Part shown: piece by piece, positions 8,300 through 21,681 of the stretch
Layout: every line of letters begins with the position of its first letter
How positions within the stretch are numbered: the first letter of the stretch is position 1
Origin: Clusia tigrina
Taxonomy: Eukaryota; Arthropoda; Insecta; Diptera; Clusiidae
Reading direction: 5' to 3'
Length of the DNA stretch: 64,000 nt
NCBI GenBank assembly: GCA_920105625.2
Contig: OV050030.1
Coordinates: 249,457,889 to 249,521,888 of the forward strand
The notes under the pieces: generated by a model
What the model was told of the DNA's origin: nothing
Database searches by the model: none
Seen by the model: the letters and a program-made list of their open reading frames with translations, nothing else
Translations under genes and position numbers: made by a program

Positions 8300-10700
8300 T
8301 GCAACATACAAATGCTTGTAACTTTTTACTGGAGCGTCATAAAAACTTGAAATTTTGTAACAATAAAGTACTCGAGCCTCTTGTCAATTTAAGCTATCGC
8401 TCAAAGCTATGCTACCCTTGAGTCCCAAATCAAACACTGATAAAACTTCAAATGGCCCTAACTTCTATACGGTACGTCCTACACCTATCAAAGTTTGCAA
8501 ACATACAAATTCTTGTAACTTTTTACGGGAGCGTCATAAAACCTTGAAATTTTGTACCAATAAGTTACTCGAGCTTCTTGTCAATTTAAGCTATCGCTCA
8601 AAGCTATGCTACCCTTGAGTCCCAAATCAAAAACTGATACAACTTCAAATGGCCCTAACTTTAATACGGTACTTCCTACACCTATCAAAGTTTGCAACAT
8701 ACAAATGCTTGTGACTTTTTACTCGAGCGTCATAAAACCTTGAAATTTGGTAACAATAAAGTACTCGAGCCTCTTGTCAATTTAAGCTATCGCTCAAACC
8801 TATGCTACCTTTGAGTCCCAAATCAAACACTGATAAAACTTCAAATAGCCCTAATTTCTATACGGTACGTCCTACACCTATCAAAGTTTGCAACATACTA
8901 ATGCTTGTAACTTTGTACTGGAGCGTCATAAAACCTTGAAATTTTGTAACAATAAAGTACTCGAGCCTCTTGTTAATCTAAGCTATCGCTTAAAGCTATG
9001 CTACCCTTGAGTCCCAATTCAAACACTGGTAAAACTTCAAATGGCCCTAACTTCTCTACGGTACGTCCTACACCTATTAAAGTTTGCAACATACAAATGC
9101 TTGCAACTTTTTACTGGAGCGTCACAAAACCTTAAAATTTTGTAACAATAAAGTACTCGAGTCTGTTGTCAATTTAAGCTATCGCTCAAAGCTATGCTAC
9201 CCTTGAGTCCCAAATCAAACACTGATAAAATTTCAAATGGCCCTAAATTCTATACGGTACGTCCTACACCTATCAAAGTTTGCAACATACAAATGCTTGT
9301 AACTTTTTACTGGAGCGTAATATAACCTTGAAATTTTGTAACAATAAGGCACTCGAGCTTCTTGTCAATTTAAGCCATCACTCAAAGCTATGCTACCCTT
9401 GAGTTCCAAATCAAACACTGATAAAACTTCAAATGGCCCTAACTTCTATACGATACGTCCTACACCTATCAAAGTTTGCAACATACAAATGCTTGTAACT
9501 TTTTACGGGAGAGTCATAAAACCTTGAAATTTTGTAACAATAAGGTACTCGAGCTTCTTGTCAATTTAAGCTATCGCTCAAAGCAATGCTACCCTTGAGT
9601 CCCAAATCAAACACTGATAAAACTTCCAATGGCCCTAACTTTAATACGGTACTTCCTACACCTATCAAAGTTTGCTACATACAAATGCTTGTAACTTTTT
9701 ACGGGAGCGTCATAAAACCTTGAAATTTTGTAACAATAAAGTACTCGAGCTTCCTGTCAATTTAAGCTATCGCTCAAAGCTATGCTACCCTTGAGTCCCA
9801 AATCAAACACTGATAAAACTTCCAATGGCAATAACTTTAATACGGTACTTCCTACACCTATCAAAGTTTCCAACATACAAATGCTTGTGACTTTTTACTC
9901 GAGCGTCATAAAACCTTGAAATTTGTAACAATAAAGTACTCGAGCTTCCTGTCAATTTAAGCTATCGCTCAAAGCTATGCTACCCTTGAGTCCCAAATCA
10001 AACACTGATAAAACTTCCAATGGCAATAACTTTAATACGGTACTTCCTACACCTATCAAAGTTTCCAACATACAAATGCTTGTAACTTTTTACTGGAGCG
10101 TAATATAACCTTGAAATTTTGTAACAATAAAGTACTCGAGCCTCTTGTCAATTTAAGCTATCGCTCACAGCTATGCTACCCTTGAGTCCCAAATCAAACA
10201 TTGATAAAACTTCAAATGGCCCTAACTTCTATAAGGTACGTCCTACACCTATCAAAGTTTGCAACATACAAATGCTTGTAACTTTTTACTGGAGCGTCAT
10301 AAAACCTTGAAATTTTGTAACAATAAAGTACTCGAGCCTCTTGTCAATTTAAGCTATCGCTCAAACCTATGCTACCTTTGAGTCCCAAATCAAACACTGA
10401 TAAAACTTCAAATAGCTCTAACTTCTATACGGTACGTCCTACACCTATCAAAGTTTGCAACATACTAGTGCTTGTAACTTTTTACTGGAGCGTCATAAAA
10501 CCTTGAAATTTTGTAACAATAAAGTACTCGAGCCTCTTCTCAATTTAAGCTATCGCTCAAAGCTATGCTACCCTTGAGTCCCAATTCAAACACTGATAAA
10601 ACTTCAAATGGCCCTAACTTCTCTACGGTACGTCCTACACCTATTAAAGTTTGCAACATACAAATGCTTGTAACTTTTTACTGGAGCGTCATAAAACCTT
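8300..10700. repeat. Satellite block D, copy 1
   Basis: A string of about 12 monomers with private variants in a fixed order: GCAAACATACAAATTC, TTTGTACCAATAAGTTAC, TTAATACGGTACTTCC, CATACTAATG with TTTGTACTGG, TTGTTAATCTAAGC, GAGTCTGTTGTC, GAGCGTAATATAACC, GGGAGAGTCAT, TTTGCTACATAC, ATGGCAATAACTTT, CTATAAGGTACG, CATACTAGTGC. The same order recurs at about 24600-26790. This copy has one extra monomer around 9905-10100. Confidence 0.88.
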
Positions 10701-10924
10701 GAAATTTTGTAACAATAAAGTACTCGAGCCTCTTGTCAATTTAAGCTATCGCTCACAGCTATGCTACCCTTGAGTCCCAAATCAAACATTGATAAAACTT
10801 CAAATGGCCCTAACTTCTATAAGGTACGTCCTACACCTATCAAAGTTTGCAACATACAAATGCTTGTAACTTTTTACTGGAGCGTCATAAAACCTTGAAA
10901 TTTTGTAACAATAAAGTACTCGAG

Positions 10925-11400
10925 CCTCTTGTCAATTTAAGCTATCGCTCAAACCTATGCTACCTTTGAGTCCCAAATCAAACACTGATAAAACTTCAAA
11001 TAGCCCTAATTTCTATACGGTACGTCCTACACCTATCAAAGTTTGCAACATACTAATGCTTGTAACTTTGTACTGGAGCGTCATAAAACCTTGAAATTTT
11101 GTAACAATAAAGTACTCGAGCCTCTTGTTAATCTAAGCTATCGCTTAAAGCTATGCTACCCTTGAGTCCCAATTCAAACACTGGTAAAACTTCAAATGGC
11201 CCTAACTTCTCTACGGTACGTCCTACACCTATTAAAGTTTGCAACATACAAATGCTTGCAACTTTTTACTGGAGCGTCACAAAACCTTAAAATTTTGTAA
11301 CAATAAAGTACTCGAGTCTGTTGTCAATTTAAGCTATCGCTCAAAGCTATGCTACCCTTGAGTCCCAAATCAAACACTGATAAAATTTCAAATGGCCCTA
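10925..11400. repeat. Partial second copy of block D, 2155 bp downstream
   Basis: The markers from CTCAAACCTATGCTACCTTTG (split at 10946) through TTTGTACTGG, TTGTTAATCTAAGC, CTGGTAAAAC and GTCTGTTGTC (11316) repeat those at 8791-9170 with a constant offset of 2155 bp, close to 11 monomers. Confidence 0.85.
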
Positions 11401-12399
11401 AATTATATACGGTACGTCCTACATCTATCAAAGTTTGCAACATGCAAATGCTTCTAACTTTTTACTGGAGCGTCATAAAACCTTGAAATTTTGTAACAAT
11501 AAAGTACTCGAGCCTCGTGTCAATTTAAGCTATCGCTCAAAGCTATGCTACCCTTGAGTCCCAAATCAAACACTGATAAAACTTCCAATGGCCCTAACTT
11601 CTATACGGTACGTCCTACACCTATCTAAGTTTGCAACATACAAATGCTTGTAACTTTTTACGGGAGCGTCATAAAACCTTGAAATTTTGTAACAATGAAG
11701 TACTCGAGCCTCTTGTCAATTTAAGCTATCGCTCAAAGCTATGCTACCCTTGAGTCCCAAATCAAACACTGATAAAACTTCCAATGGCCCTAACTTCTAT
11801 ACGGTACGTCCTACACCTATCAAAGTTTGCAGCATACAAATGCTTGTAACTTTTACGGGAGCGTCATAAAACCTTGAAATTTTGTAACAATGAAGTACTC
11901 GAGCCTCTTGTCAATTTAAGCTATCGCTCAAAGCTATGCTACCCTTGAGTCCCAAATCAAACACTGATAAAACTTCAAATAGCCCTAACTTCTATACGGT
12001 ACGTCCTACACCTATCAAAGTTTGCAACATACAAATGCTTGTAACTTTTTACGGGAGCGTCATAAAACCTTGAAATTTTGTAACAATAAAGTACTCGAGC
12101 CTCTTGTCAATTTAAGGTATCGCTCAAAGCTATGCTACCCTTGAGTCCCAAATCAAACACTGATAAAACTTCAAATAGCCCTAACTTCTATACGGTATGT
12201 CCTACACCTATCAAAGTTTGCAACATACAGATGCTTGTAACTTTTTACTGGAGCGTCATAAAACCTTGAAATTTTGTAACAATAAAGTACTCGAGCCTCT
12301 TGTCAATTAAGCTATCGCTCAAAGCTATACTACCCTTGAGTCCCAAATCAAACACTGATAAAATTTCAAATGGCCCTAACTTCTATATGGTACGTCCTA

Positions 12400-15300
12400 C
12401 ACCTATCAAAGTTTGCAACATACAAAAGCTTGTAACTTTTTACTGGAGCGTCATAAAACCTTGAAATTTTGTAACAATAAGGCACTCGAGCTTCTTGTCA
12501 ATTTAAGCTATCGCTCAAAGCTGTGGTACCCTTGAGTCCCAAATCAAACACTGATAAAACTTCAAATGGCCCTAACTTCTATACGTTACTTCCTACACCT
12601 ATCAAAGTTTGCAACATACAAATGCTTGTGACTTTTTACTCGAGCGTCATAAAACCTTGAAATTTTGTAACAATAAGGCACTCGAGCTTCTTGTCAATTT
12701 AAGCTATCGCTCAAAGCTATGCTACCCTTGAGTCTCAAATCAAACACTGATAAAACTTCAGATGGGCCTAACTTCTATACGGTACGTCCTACACCTATCA
12801 AAGTTTGCAACATACAAATGCTTGTAACTTTTTACTGGAGCGTCATAAAACCTTGAAATTTTGTAACAATAAAGTACTCGAGCCTCTTCAATTTAAGCTA
12901 TCGCTCAAAGCTATGCTACCCTTGAGTCCCAAATCAAACACTGATAAAACTTCCAATGGCCCTAACTTCTATACGGTACGTCCTACACCTATCAAAGTTT
13001 GCAACATACAAATGCTTGTAACTTTTTACGAGAGCGTCATAAAACCTTGAAATTTTGTAACAATAAAGTACTCGAGCCTCTTGTCAATTTAAGCTATCGC
13101 TCAAAGCTATGCTACCCTTGAGTCCCAAATCAAACACTGATAAAACTTCAAATAGCCCTAACTTCTATACGGTACGTCCTAAACCTATCAAAGTTTGCAA
13201 CATACAAATGCTTGTAACTTTTTACTGGAGCATCATAAAATCTTGAAATTTTGTAACAATAAAGTACTCGAGCCTCTTGTCAATTTAAGCTATCGCTCAA
13301 AGCTATGTCCCAAATCAAACACTGATAAAATTTCCAATGGCCCTAACTTCTATACGGTACGTCCTACACCTATCAAAGTTTGCAACATACAAATGCTTGT
13401 AACTTTTTACTGGAGCGTCATAAAACCTTGAAATTTTGTAACAATAAAGTACTCGAGCCTCTTGTCAATTTAAGCTATCGCTCAAAGCTATGTCCCAAAT
13501 CAAACACTGATAAAATTTCCAATGGCCCTAACTTCTATACGGTACGTCCTACACCTATCAAAGTTTGCAACATACAAATGCTTGTAACTTTTTACTGGAG
13601 CGTCATAAAACCTTGAAATTTTGTAACAATAAAGTACTCGAGCCTCTTGTCAATTTAAGCTATCGCTCCAAGCTATGCTACCCATGAGTCCCAAATCAAT
13701 CACTGATAAAACTTCAAATGGCCCTAACTTCTATACGGTACGTCCTACACCTATCTAAGTTTGCAACATACAAAAGCTTGTAACTTTTTACTGGAGCGTC
13801 ATAAAACCTTGAAATTTTGTAACAATAAGGCACTCGAGCTTCTTGTCAATTTAAGCTATCGCTCAAAGCTGTGGTACCCTTGAGTCCCAAATCAAACACT
13901 GATAAAACTTCAGATGGCCCTAACTTCTATACGGTACTTCCTACACCTATCAAAGTTTGCAACATACAAATGCTTGTGACTTTTTACTCGAGCGTCATAA
14001 AACCTTGAAATTTTGTAACAATAAGGCACTCGAGCTTCTTGTCAATTTAAGCTATCGCTCAAAGCTATGCTACCCTTGAGTCTCAAATCAAACATTGATA
14101 AAACTTCAAATGGCCCTAACTTCTATACGGTACGTCCTACACCTATCAAAGTTTGCAACATACAAATGCTTGTATCTTTTTACTGGAGCGCCATAAAACC
14201 TTGAAATTTTGTAACAATAAAGTACTCGTGCCTCTTGTCAATTTAAGCTATCGTTCAAAGCTATGCTACCCTTGAGTCCCAAATCAAACACTGATAAAAC
14301 TTCAGATGGGCCTAACTTCTATACGGTACGTCCTACACCTATCAAAGTTTGCAACATACAAATGCTTGTAACTTTTTACTGGAGCGTCATAAAACCTTGA
14401 AATTTTGTAACAATAAAGTACTCGAGCCTCTTCAATTTAAGCTATCGCTCAAAGCTATGCTACCCTTGAGTCCCAAATCAAACACTGATAAAACTTCAAA
14501 TAGCCCTAACTTCTATACGGTATGTCCTACACCAACAAAGTTTGCAACATACAAATGCTTGTAACTTTTTACTGGAGCGTCATAAAACCTTGAAATTTTG
14601 TAACAATAAAGTACTCGAGCCTCTTGTCAATTAAGCTATCGCTCAAAGCTATACTACCCTTGAGTCCCAAATCAAACACTGATAAAATTTCAAATGGCCC
14701 TAACTTCTATATAGTACGTCCTACACCTATCAAAGTTTGCAACATACAAAAGCTTGTAACTTTTTACTGGAGCGTCATAAAACCTTGAAATTTTGTAACA
14801 ATAAGGCACTCGAGCTTCTTGTCAATTTAAGCTATCGCTCAAAGCTGTGCTACCCTTGAGTCCCAAATCAAACACTGATAAAACTTCAAATGGCCCTAAC
14901 TTCTATACGGTACTTCCTACACCTATCAAAGTTTGCAACATACAAATGCTTGTGACTTTTTACTCGAGCGTCATAAAACCTTGAAATTTTGTAACAATAA
15001 GGCACTCGAGCTTCTTGTCAATTTAAGCTATCGCTCAAAGCTATGCTACCCTTGAGTCTCAAATCAAACATTGATAAAACTTCAAATGGCCCTATCTTCT
15101 ATACGGTACGTCCTACACCTATCAAAGTTTGCAACATACAAATGCTTGTATCTTTTTACTGGAGCGCCATAAAACCTTGAAATTTTGTAACAATAAAGTA
15201 CTCGTGCCTCTTGTCAATTTAAGCTATCGTTCAAAGCTATGCTACCCTTGAGTCCCAAATCAAACACTGATAAAACTTCAGATGGGTCTAACTTCTATAC

Positions 15301-17230
15301 GGTACGTCCTACACCTATCAAAGTTTGCAACATACAAATGCTTGTAACTTTTTACTGGAGCGTCATAAAACCTTGAAATTTTGTAACAAGAAAGTACTCG
15401 AGCCTCTTCAATTTAAGCTATCGCTCAAAGCTATGCTACCCTTGAGTCCCAAATCAGACACTGATAAAACTTCCAATGGCCCTAACTTCTATACGGTCCG
15501 TCCTACACCTATCAAAGTTTGCAACATACAAATGCTTGTAACTTTTTACGAGAGCGTCATAAAACCTTGAAATTTTGTAACAATAAAGTACTCGAGCCTC
15601 TTGTCAATTTAAGCTATCGCTCAAAGCTATGCTACCCTTGAGTCCCAAATCAAACACTGATAAAACTTCAAATAGCCCTAACTTCTATACGGTACGTCCT
15701 AAACCTATCAAAGTTTGCAACATACAAATGCTTGTAACTTTTTACTGGAGCATCATAAAATCTTGAAATTTTGTAACAATAAAGTACTCGAGCCTCTTGT
15801 CAATTTAAGCTATCGCTCAAAGCTATGTCCCAAATCAAACACTGATAAAATTTCCAATGGCCCTAACTTCTATACGGTACGTCCTACACCTATCAAAGTT
15901 TGCAACATACAAATGCTTGTAACTTTTTACTGGAGCGTCATAAAACCTTGAAATTTTGTAACAATAAAGTACTCGAGCCTCTTGTCAATTTAAGCTATCG
16001 CTCAAAGCTATGTCCCAAATCAAACACTGATAAAATTTCCAATGGCCCTAACTTCTATACTTTACGTCCTACACCTATCAAAGTTTGCAACATACAAATG
16101 CTTGTAACTTTTTACTGGAGCGTCATAAAACCTTGAAATTTTGTAACAATAAAGTACTCGAGCCTCTTGTCAATTTAAGCTATCGCTCCAAGCTATGCTA
16201 CCCATGAGTCCCAAATCAAACACTGATAAAACTTCAAATGGCCCTAACTTCTATACGGTACGTCCTACACCTATCAAAGTTTGCAACATACAAATGCTTG
16301 TAAATATTTACTGGAGCGTCATAAAACCTTGAAATTTTGTAACAATAAAGTACTCGAGCCTCTTCAATTTAAGCTATCGCTCAAAGCTATGCTACCCTTG
16401 AGTCCCAAATCAAACACTGATAAAACTTCCAATGGCCCTAACTTCTATACGGTACGTCCTACACCTATCAAAGTTTGCAACATACAAATGCTTGTAACTT
16501 TTTACGAGAGCGTCATAAAACCTTGAAATTTTGTAACAATAAAGTACTCGAGCCTCTTGTCAATTTAAGCTATCGCTCAAAGCTATGTCCCAAATCAAAC
16601 ACTGATAAAATTTCCAATGGCCCTAACTTCTATACGGTACGTCCTACACCTATCAAAGTTTGCAACATACAAATGCTTGTAACTTTTTACTGGAGCGTCA
16701 TAAAACCTTGAAATTTTGTAACAATAAAGTACTCGAGCCTCTTGTCAATTTAAGCTATCGCTCAAAGCTATGTCCCAAATCAAACACTGATAAAATTTCC
16801 AATGGCCCTAACTTCTATACGGTACGTCCTAAACCTATCAAAGTTTGCAACATACAAATGCTTGTAACTTTTTACTGGAGCATCATAAAATCTTGAAATT
16901 TTGTAACAATAAAGTACTCGAGCCTCTTGTCAATTTAAGCTATCGCTCAAAGCTATGTCCCAAATCAAACACTGATAAAATTTCCAATGGCCCTAACTTC
17001 TATACGGTACGTCCTACACCTATCAAAGTTTGCAACATACAAATGCTTGTAACTTTTTACTGGAGCGTCATAAAACCTTGAAATTTTGTAACAATAAAGT
17101 ACTCGAGCCTCTTGTCAATTTAAGCTATCGCTCAAAGCTATGCTACCCTTGAGTCCCAAATCAAACACTGATAAAACTTAAAATGGCCCTAACTTCTATA
17201 CGGTACGTCCTACAACTATCAAAGTTTGCA
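12400..17230. repeat. Mosaic block with 185-, 194- and 196-bp monomers and overlapping duplications
   Basis: Two repeat relations overlap. About 975 bp at 12761-13735 recur at 15281-16255 (offset 2520), ending in the shared rare variant CCAAGCTATGCTACCCATG. Monomers from 13741 (ACAAAAGCTTG, GGCACTCGAGC, GAGTCTCAAATC, TTGTATCTTTTTAC, GAGCGCCAT, CTCGTGCC, CAGATGGGCC) recur 976 bp later. Runs of two or three successive 185-bp monomers occur at 13195-13560, 15715-16080 and 16475-17025. Confidence 0.82.
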
Positions 17231-17617
17231 ACATACAAATGCTTGTAACTTTTTACGGGAGCGTCATAAAACCTTGAAATCTTGTAACAATAAAGTACTC
17301 GAGCCTCTTGTCAATTTAAGCTATCGCTGAAAGCTATGCTAGACTTGAGTCCCAAATCAAACAATGATAAAACTTCAAATGGCCTTAACTTTTATACGAT
17401 ACGTCCTTCACCTATCAAAGTTTGCAACATACAAATGCTTGTAACTTTTTACTGGAGCGTCATAAAACCTTGAAATTTTGTAACAATAAAGTACTCGAGC
17501 CTCTTGTCAATTTAAGCTATCGCTCAAAGCTATGCTACCCTTGAGTCCCAAATCAAACACTGATAAAACTTCAGATGGGCCTAACTTCTATACGGTACGT
17601 CCTACACCTATCAAAGT

Positions 17618-20600
17618 TTGCAACATACAAATGCTTGTAACTATTTACTGGAGCGTCATAAAACCTTGAAATTTTGTAACAATAAAGTACTCGAGCCTCT
17701 TCAATTTAAGCTATCGCTCAAAGCTATGCTACCCTTGAGTCCCAAATCAAACACTGATAAAACTTCCAATGGCCCTAACTTCTATACGGTACGTCCTACA
17801 CCTATCAAAGTTTGCAACATACAAATGCTTGTAACTTTTTACGAGAGCGTCATAAAACCTTGAAATTTTGTAACAATAAAGTACTCGAGCCTCTTGTCAA
17901 TTTAAGCTATCGCTCAAAGCTATGCTACCCTTGAGTCCCAAATCAAACACTGATAAAACTTCAAATAGCCCTAACTTCTATACGGTACGTCCTAAACCTA
18001 TCAAAGTTTGCAACATACAAATGCTTGTAACTTTTTACTGGAGCATCATAAAATCTTGAAATTTTGTAACAATAAAGTACTCGAGCCTCTTGTCAATTTA
18101 AGCTATCGCTCAAAGCTATGTCCCAAATCAAACACTGATAAAATTTCCAATGGCCCTAACTTCTATACGGTACGTCCTACACCTATCAAAGTTTGCAACA
18201 TACAAATGCTTGTAACTTTTTACTGGAGCGTCATAAAACCTTGAAATTTTGTAACAATAAAGTACTCGAGCCTCTTGTCAATTTAAGCTATCGCTCAAAG
18301 CTATGCTACCCTTGAGTCCCAAATCAAACACTGATGAAACTTAAAATGGCCCTAACTTCTATACGGTACGTCCTACAACTATCAAAGTTTGCAACATACA
18401 AATGCTTGTAACTTTTTACGGGAGCGTCATAAAACCTTGAAATCTTGTAACAATAAAGTACTCGAGCCTCTTGTCAATTTAAGCTATCGCTGAAAGCTAT
18501 GCTAGACTTGAGTCCCAAATCAAACAATGATAAAACTTCAAATGGCCTTAACTTTTATACGATACGTCCTTCACCTATCAAAGTTTGCAACATACAAATG
18601 CTTGTAACTTTTTACTGGAGCGTCATAAAACCTTGAAATTTTGTAACAATAAAGTACTCGAGCCTCTTGTCAATTTATGCTATCGCTCAAAGCTATGCTA
18701 CCCTTGAGTCCCAAATCAAACACTGATAAAACTTCAGATGGGCCTAACTTCTATACGGTACGTCCTACACCTATCAAAGTTTGCAACATACAAATGCTTG
18801 TAACTATTTACTGGAGCGTCATAAAACCTTGAAATTTTGTAACAATAAAGTACTCGAGCCTCTTCAATTTAAGCTATCGCTCAAAGCTATGCTACCCTTG
18901 AGTCCCAAATCAAACACTGATAAAACTTCCAATGGCCCTAACTTCTATACGGTACGTCCTACACCTATCAAAGTTTGCAACATACAAATGCTTGTAACTT
19001 TTTACTGGAGCGTCATAAAACCTTGAAATTTTGTAACAATAAAGTACTCGAGCCTCTTGTCAATTTAAGCTATCGCTCAAAGCTATGTCCCAAATCAAAC
19101 ACTGATAAAATTTCCAATGGCCCTAACTTCTATACGGTACGTCCTAAACCTATCAAAGTTTGCAACATACAAATGCTTGTAACTTTTTACTGGAGCATCA
19201 TAAAATCTTGAAATTTTGTAACAATAAAGTACTCGAGCCTCTTGTCAATTTAAGCTATCGCTCAAAGCTATGTCCCAAATCAAACACTGATAAAATTTCC
19301 AATGGCCCTAACTTCTATACGGTACGTCCTACACCTATCAAAGTTTGCAACATACAAATGCTTGTAACTTTTTACTGGAGCGTCATAAAACCTTGAAATT
19401 TTGTAACAATAAAGTACTCGAGCCTCTTGTCAATTTAAGCTATCGCTCAAAGCTATGCTACCCTTGAGTCCCAAATCAAACACTGATGAAACTTAAAATG
19501 GCCCTAACTTCTATACGGTACGTCCTACAACTATCAAAGTTTGCAACATACAAATGCTTGTAACTTTTTACGGGAGCGTCATAAAACCTTGAAATCTTGT
19601 AACAATAAAGTACTCGAGCCTCTTGTCAATTTAAGCTATCGCTGAAAGCTATGCTAGACTTGAGTCCCAAATCAAACAATGATAAAACTTCAAATGGCCT
19701 TAACTTTTATACGATACGTCCTTCACCTATCAAAGTTTGCAACATACAAATGCTTGTAACTTTTTACTGGAGCGTCATAAAACCTTGAAATTTTGTAACA
19801 ATAAAGTACTCGAGCCTCTTGTCAATTTATGCTATCGCTCAAAGCTATGCTACCCTTGAGTCCCAAATCAAACACTGATAAAACTTCAGATGGGCCTAAC
19901 TTCTATACGGTACGTCCTACACCTATCAAAGTTTGCAACATACAAATGCTTGTAACTATTTACTGGAGCGTCATAAAACCTTGAAATTTTGTAACAATAA
20001 AGTACTCGAGCCTCTTCAATTTAAGCTATCGCTCAAAGCTATGCTACCCTTGAGTCCCAAATCAAACACTGATAAAACTTCCAATGGCCCTAACTTCTAT
20101 ACGGTACGTCCTACACCTATCAAAGTTTGCAACATACAAATGCTTGTAACTTTTTACGAGAGCGTCATAAAACCTTGAAATTTTGTAACAATAAAGTACT
20201 CGAGCCTCTTGTCAATTTAAGCTATCGCTCAAAGCTATGCTACCCTTGAGTCCCAAATCAAACACTGATAAAACTTCAAATAGCCCTAACTTCTATACGG
20301 TACGTCCTAAACCTATCAAAGTTTGCAACATACAAATGCTTGTAACTTTTTACTGGAGCATCATAAAATCTTGAAATTTTGTAACAATAAAGTACTCGAG
20401 CCTCTTGTCAATTTAAGCTATCGCTCAAAGCTATGTCCCAAATCAAACACTGATAAAATTTCCAATGGCCCTAACTTCTATACGGTACGTCCTACACCTA
20501 TCAAAGTTTGCAACATACAAATGCTTGTAACTTTTTACTGGAGCGTCATAAAACCTTGAAATTTTGTAACAATAAAGTACTCGAGCCTCTTGTCAATTTA

Positions 20601-21681
20601 AGCTATCGCTCAAAGCTATGCTACCCTTGAGTCCCAAATCAAACACTGATGAAACTTAAAATGGCCCTAACTTCTATACGGTACGTCCTACAACTATCAA
20701 AGTTTGCAATATACAAATGCTTGTAACTTTTTACGGGAGCGTCATAAAACCTTGAAATCTTGTAACAATAAAGTACTCGAGCCTCTTGTCAATTTAAGCT
20801 ATCGCTGAAAGCTATGCTAGACTTGAGTCCCAAATCAAACAATGATAAAACTTCAAATGGCCTTAACTTTTATACGATACGTCCTTCACCTATCAAAGTT
20901 TGCAACATACAAATGCTTGTAACTTTTTACTGGAGCGTCATAAAACCTTGAAATTTTGTAACAATAAAGTACTCGAGCCTCTTGTCAATTTATGCTATCG
21001 CTCAAAGCTATGCTACCCTTGAGTCCCAAATCAAACACTGATAAAACTTCAGATGGGCCTAACTTCTATACGGTACGTCCTACACCTATCAAAGTTTGCA
21101 ACATACAAATGCTTGTAACTATTTACTGGAGCGTCATAAAACCTTGAAATTTTGTAACAATAAAGTACTCGAGCCTCTTCAATTTAAGCTATCGCTCAAA
21201 GCTATGCTACCCTTGAGTCCCAAATCAAACACTGATAAAACTTCCAATGGCCCTAACTTCTATACGGTACGTCCTACACCTATCAAAGTTTGCAACATAC
21301 AAATGCTTGTAACTTTTTACGGGAGCGTCATAAAACCTTGAAATCTTGTAACAATAAAGTACTCGAGCCTCTTGTCAATTTAAGCTATCGCTGAAAGCTA
21401 TGCTAGACTTGAGTCCCAAATCAAACAATGATAAAACTTCAAATGGCCTTAACTTTTATACGATACGTCCTTCACCTATCAAAGTTTGCAACATACAAAT
21501 GCTTGTAACTTTTTACTGGAGCGTCATAAAACCTTGAAATTTTGTAACAATAAAGTACTCGAGCCTCTTGTCAATTTATGCTATCGCTCAAAGCTATGCT
21601 ACCCTTGAGTCCCAAATCAAACACTGATAAAACTTCAGATGGGCCTAACTTCTATACGGTACATCCTACACCTATCAAAGT
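17618..21681. repeat. Hexameric higher-order repeat, about 1163 bp
   Basis: Units start at 17618, 18781, 19933 and 21096 (spacing 1163, 1152, 1163). The first is 194+196+185+196+196+196 bp. The second has a 185-bp monomer in place of the 196-bp second monomer, giving 1152. The last is cut to a 586-bp trimer (21096-21681). Private markers in every unit are TGTAACTATTTACTGG, CTGAAAGCTATGCTAGAC and TATACGATACGTCCTTCACC. Identity between units appears very high. Confidence 0.88.

Noticed and set aside
18325..18345. Possible hammerhead ribozyme core in the satellite (CTGATGAAAC)
   Set aside because: This is a minor variant; most monomers read CTGATAAAAC. There is no stem II between the CUGAUGA-like and GAAA boxes, and no flanking stem arrangement was found.
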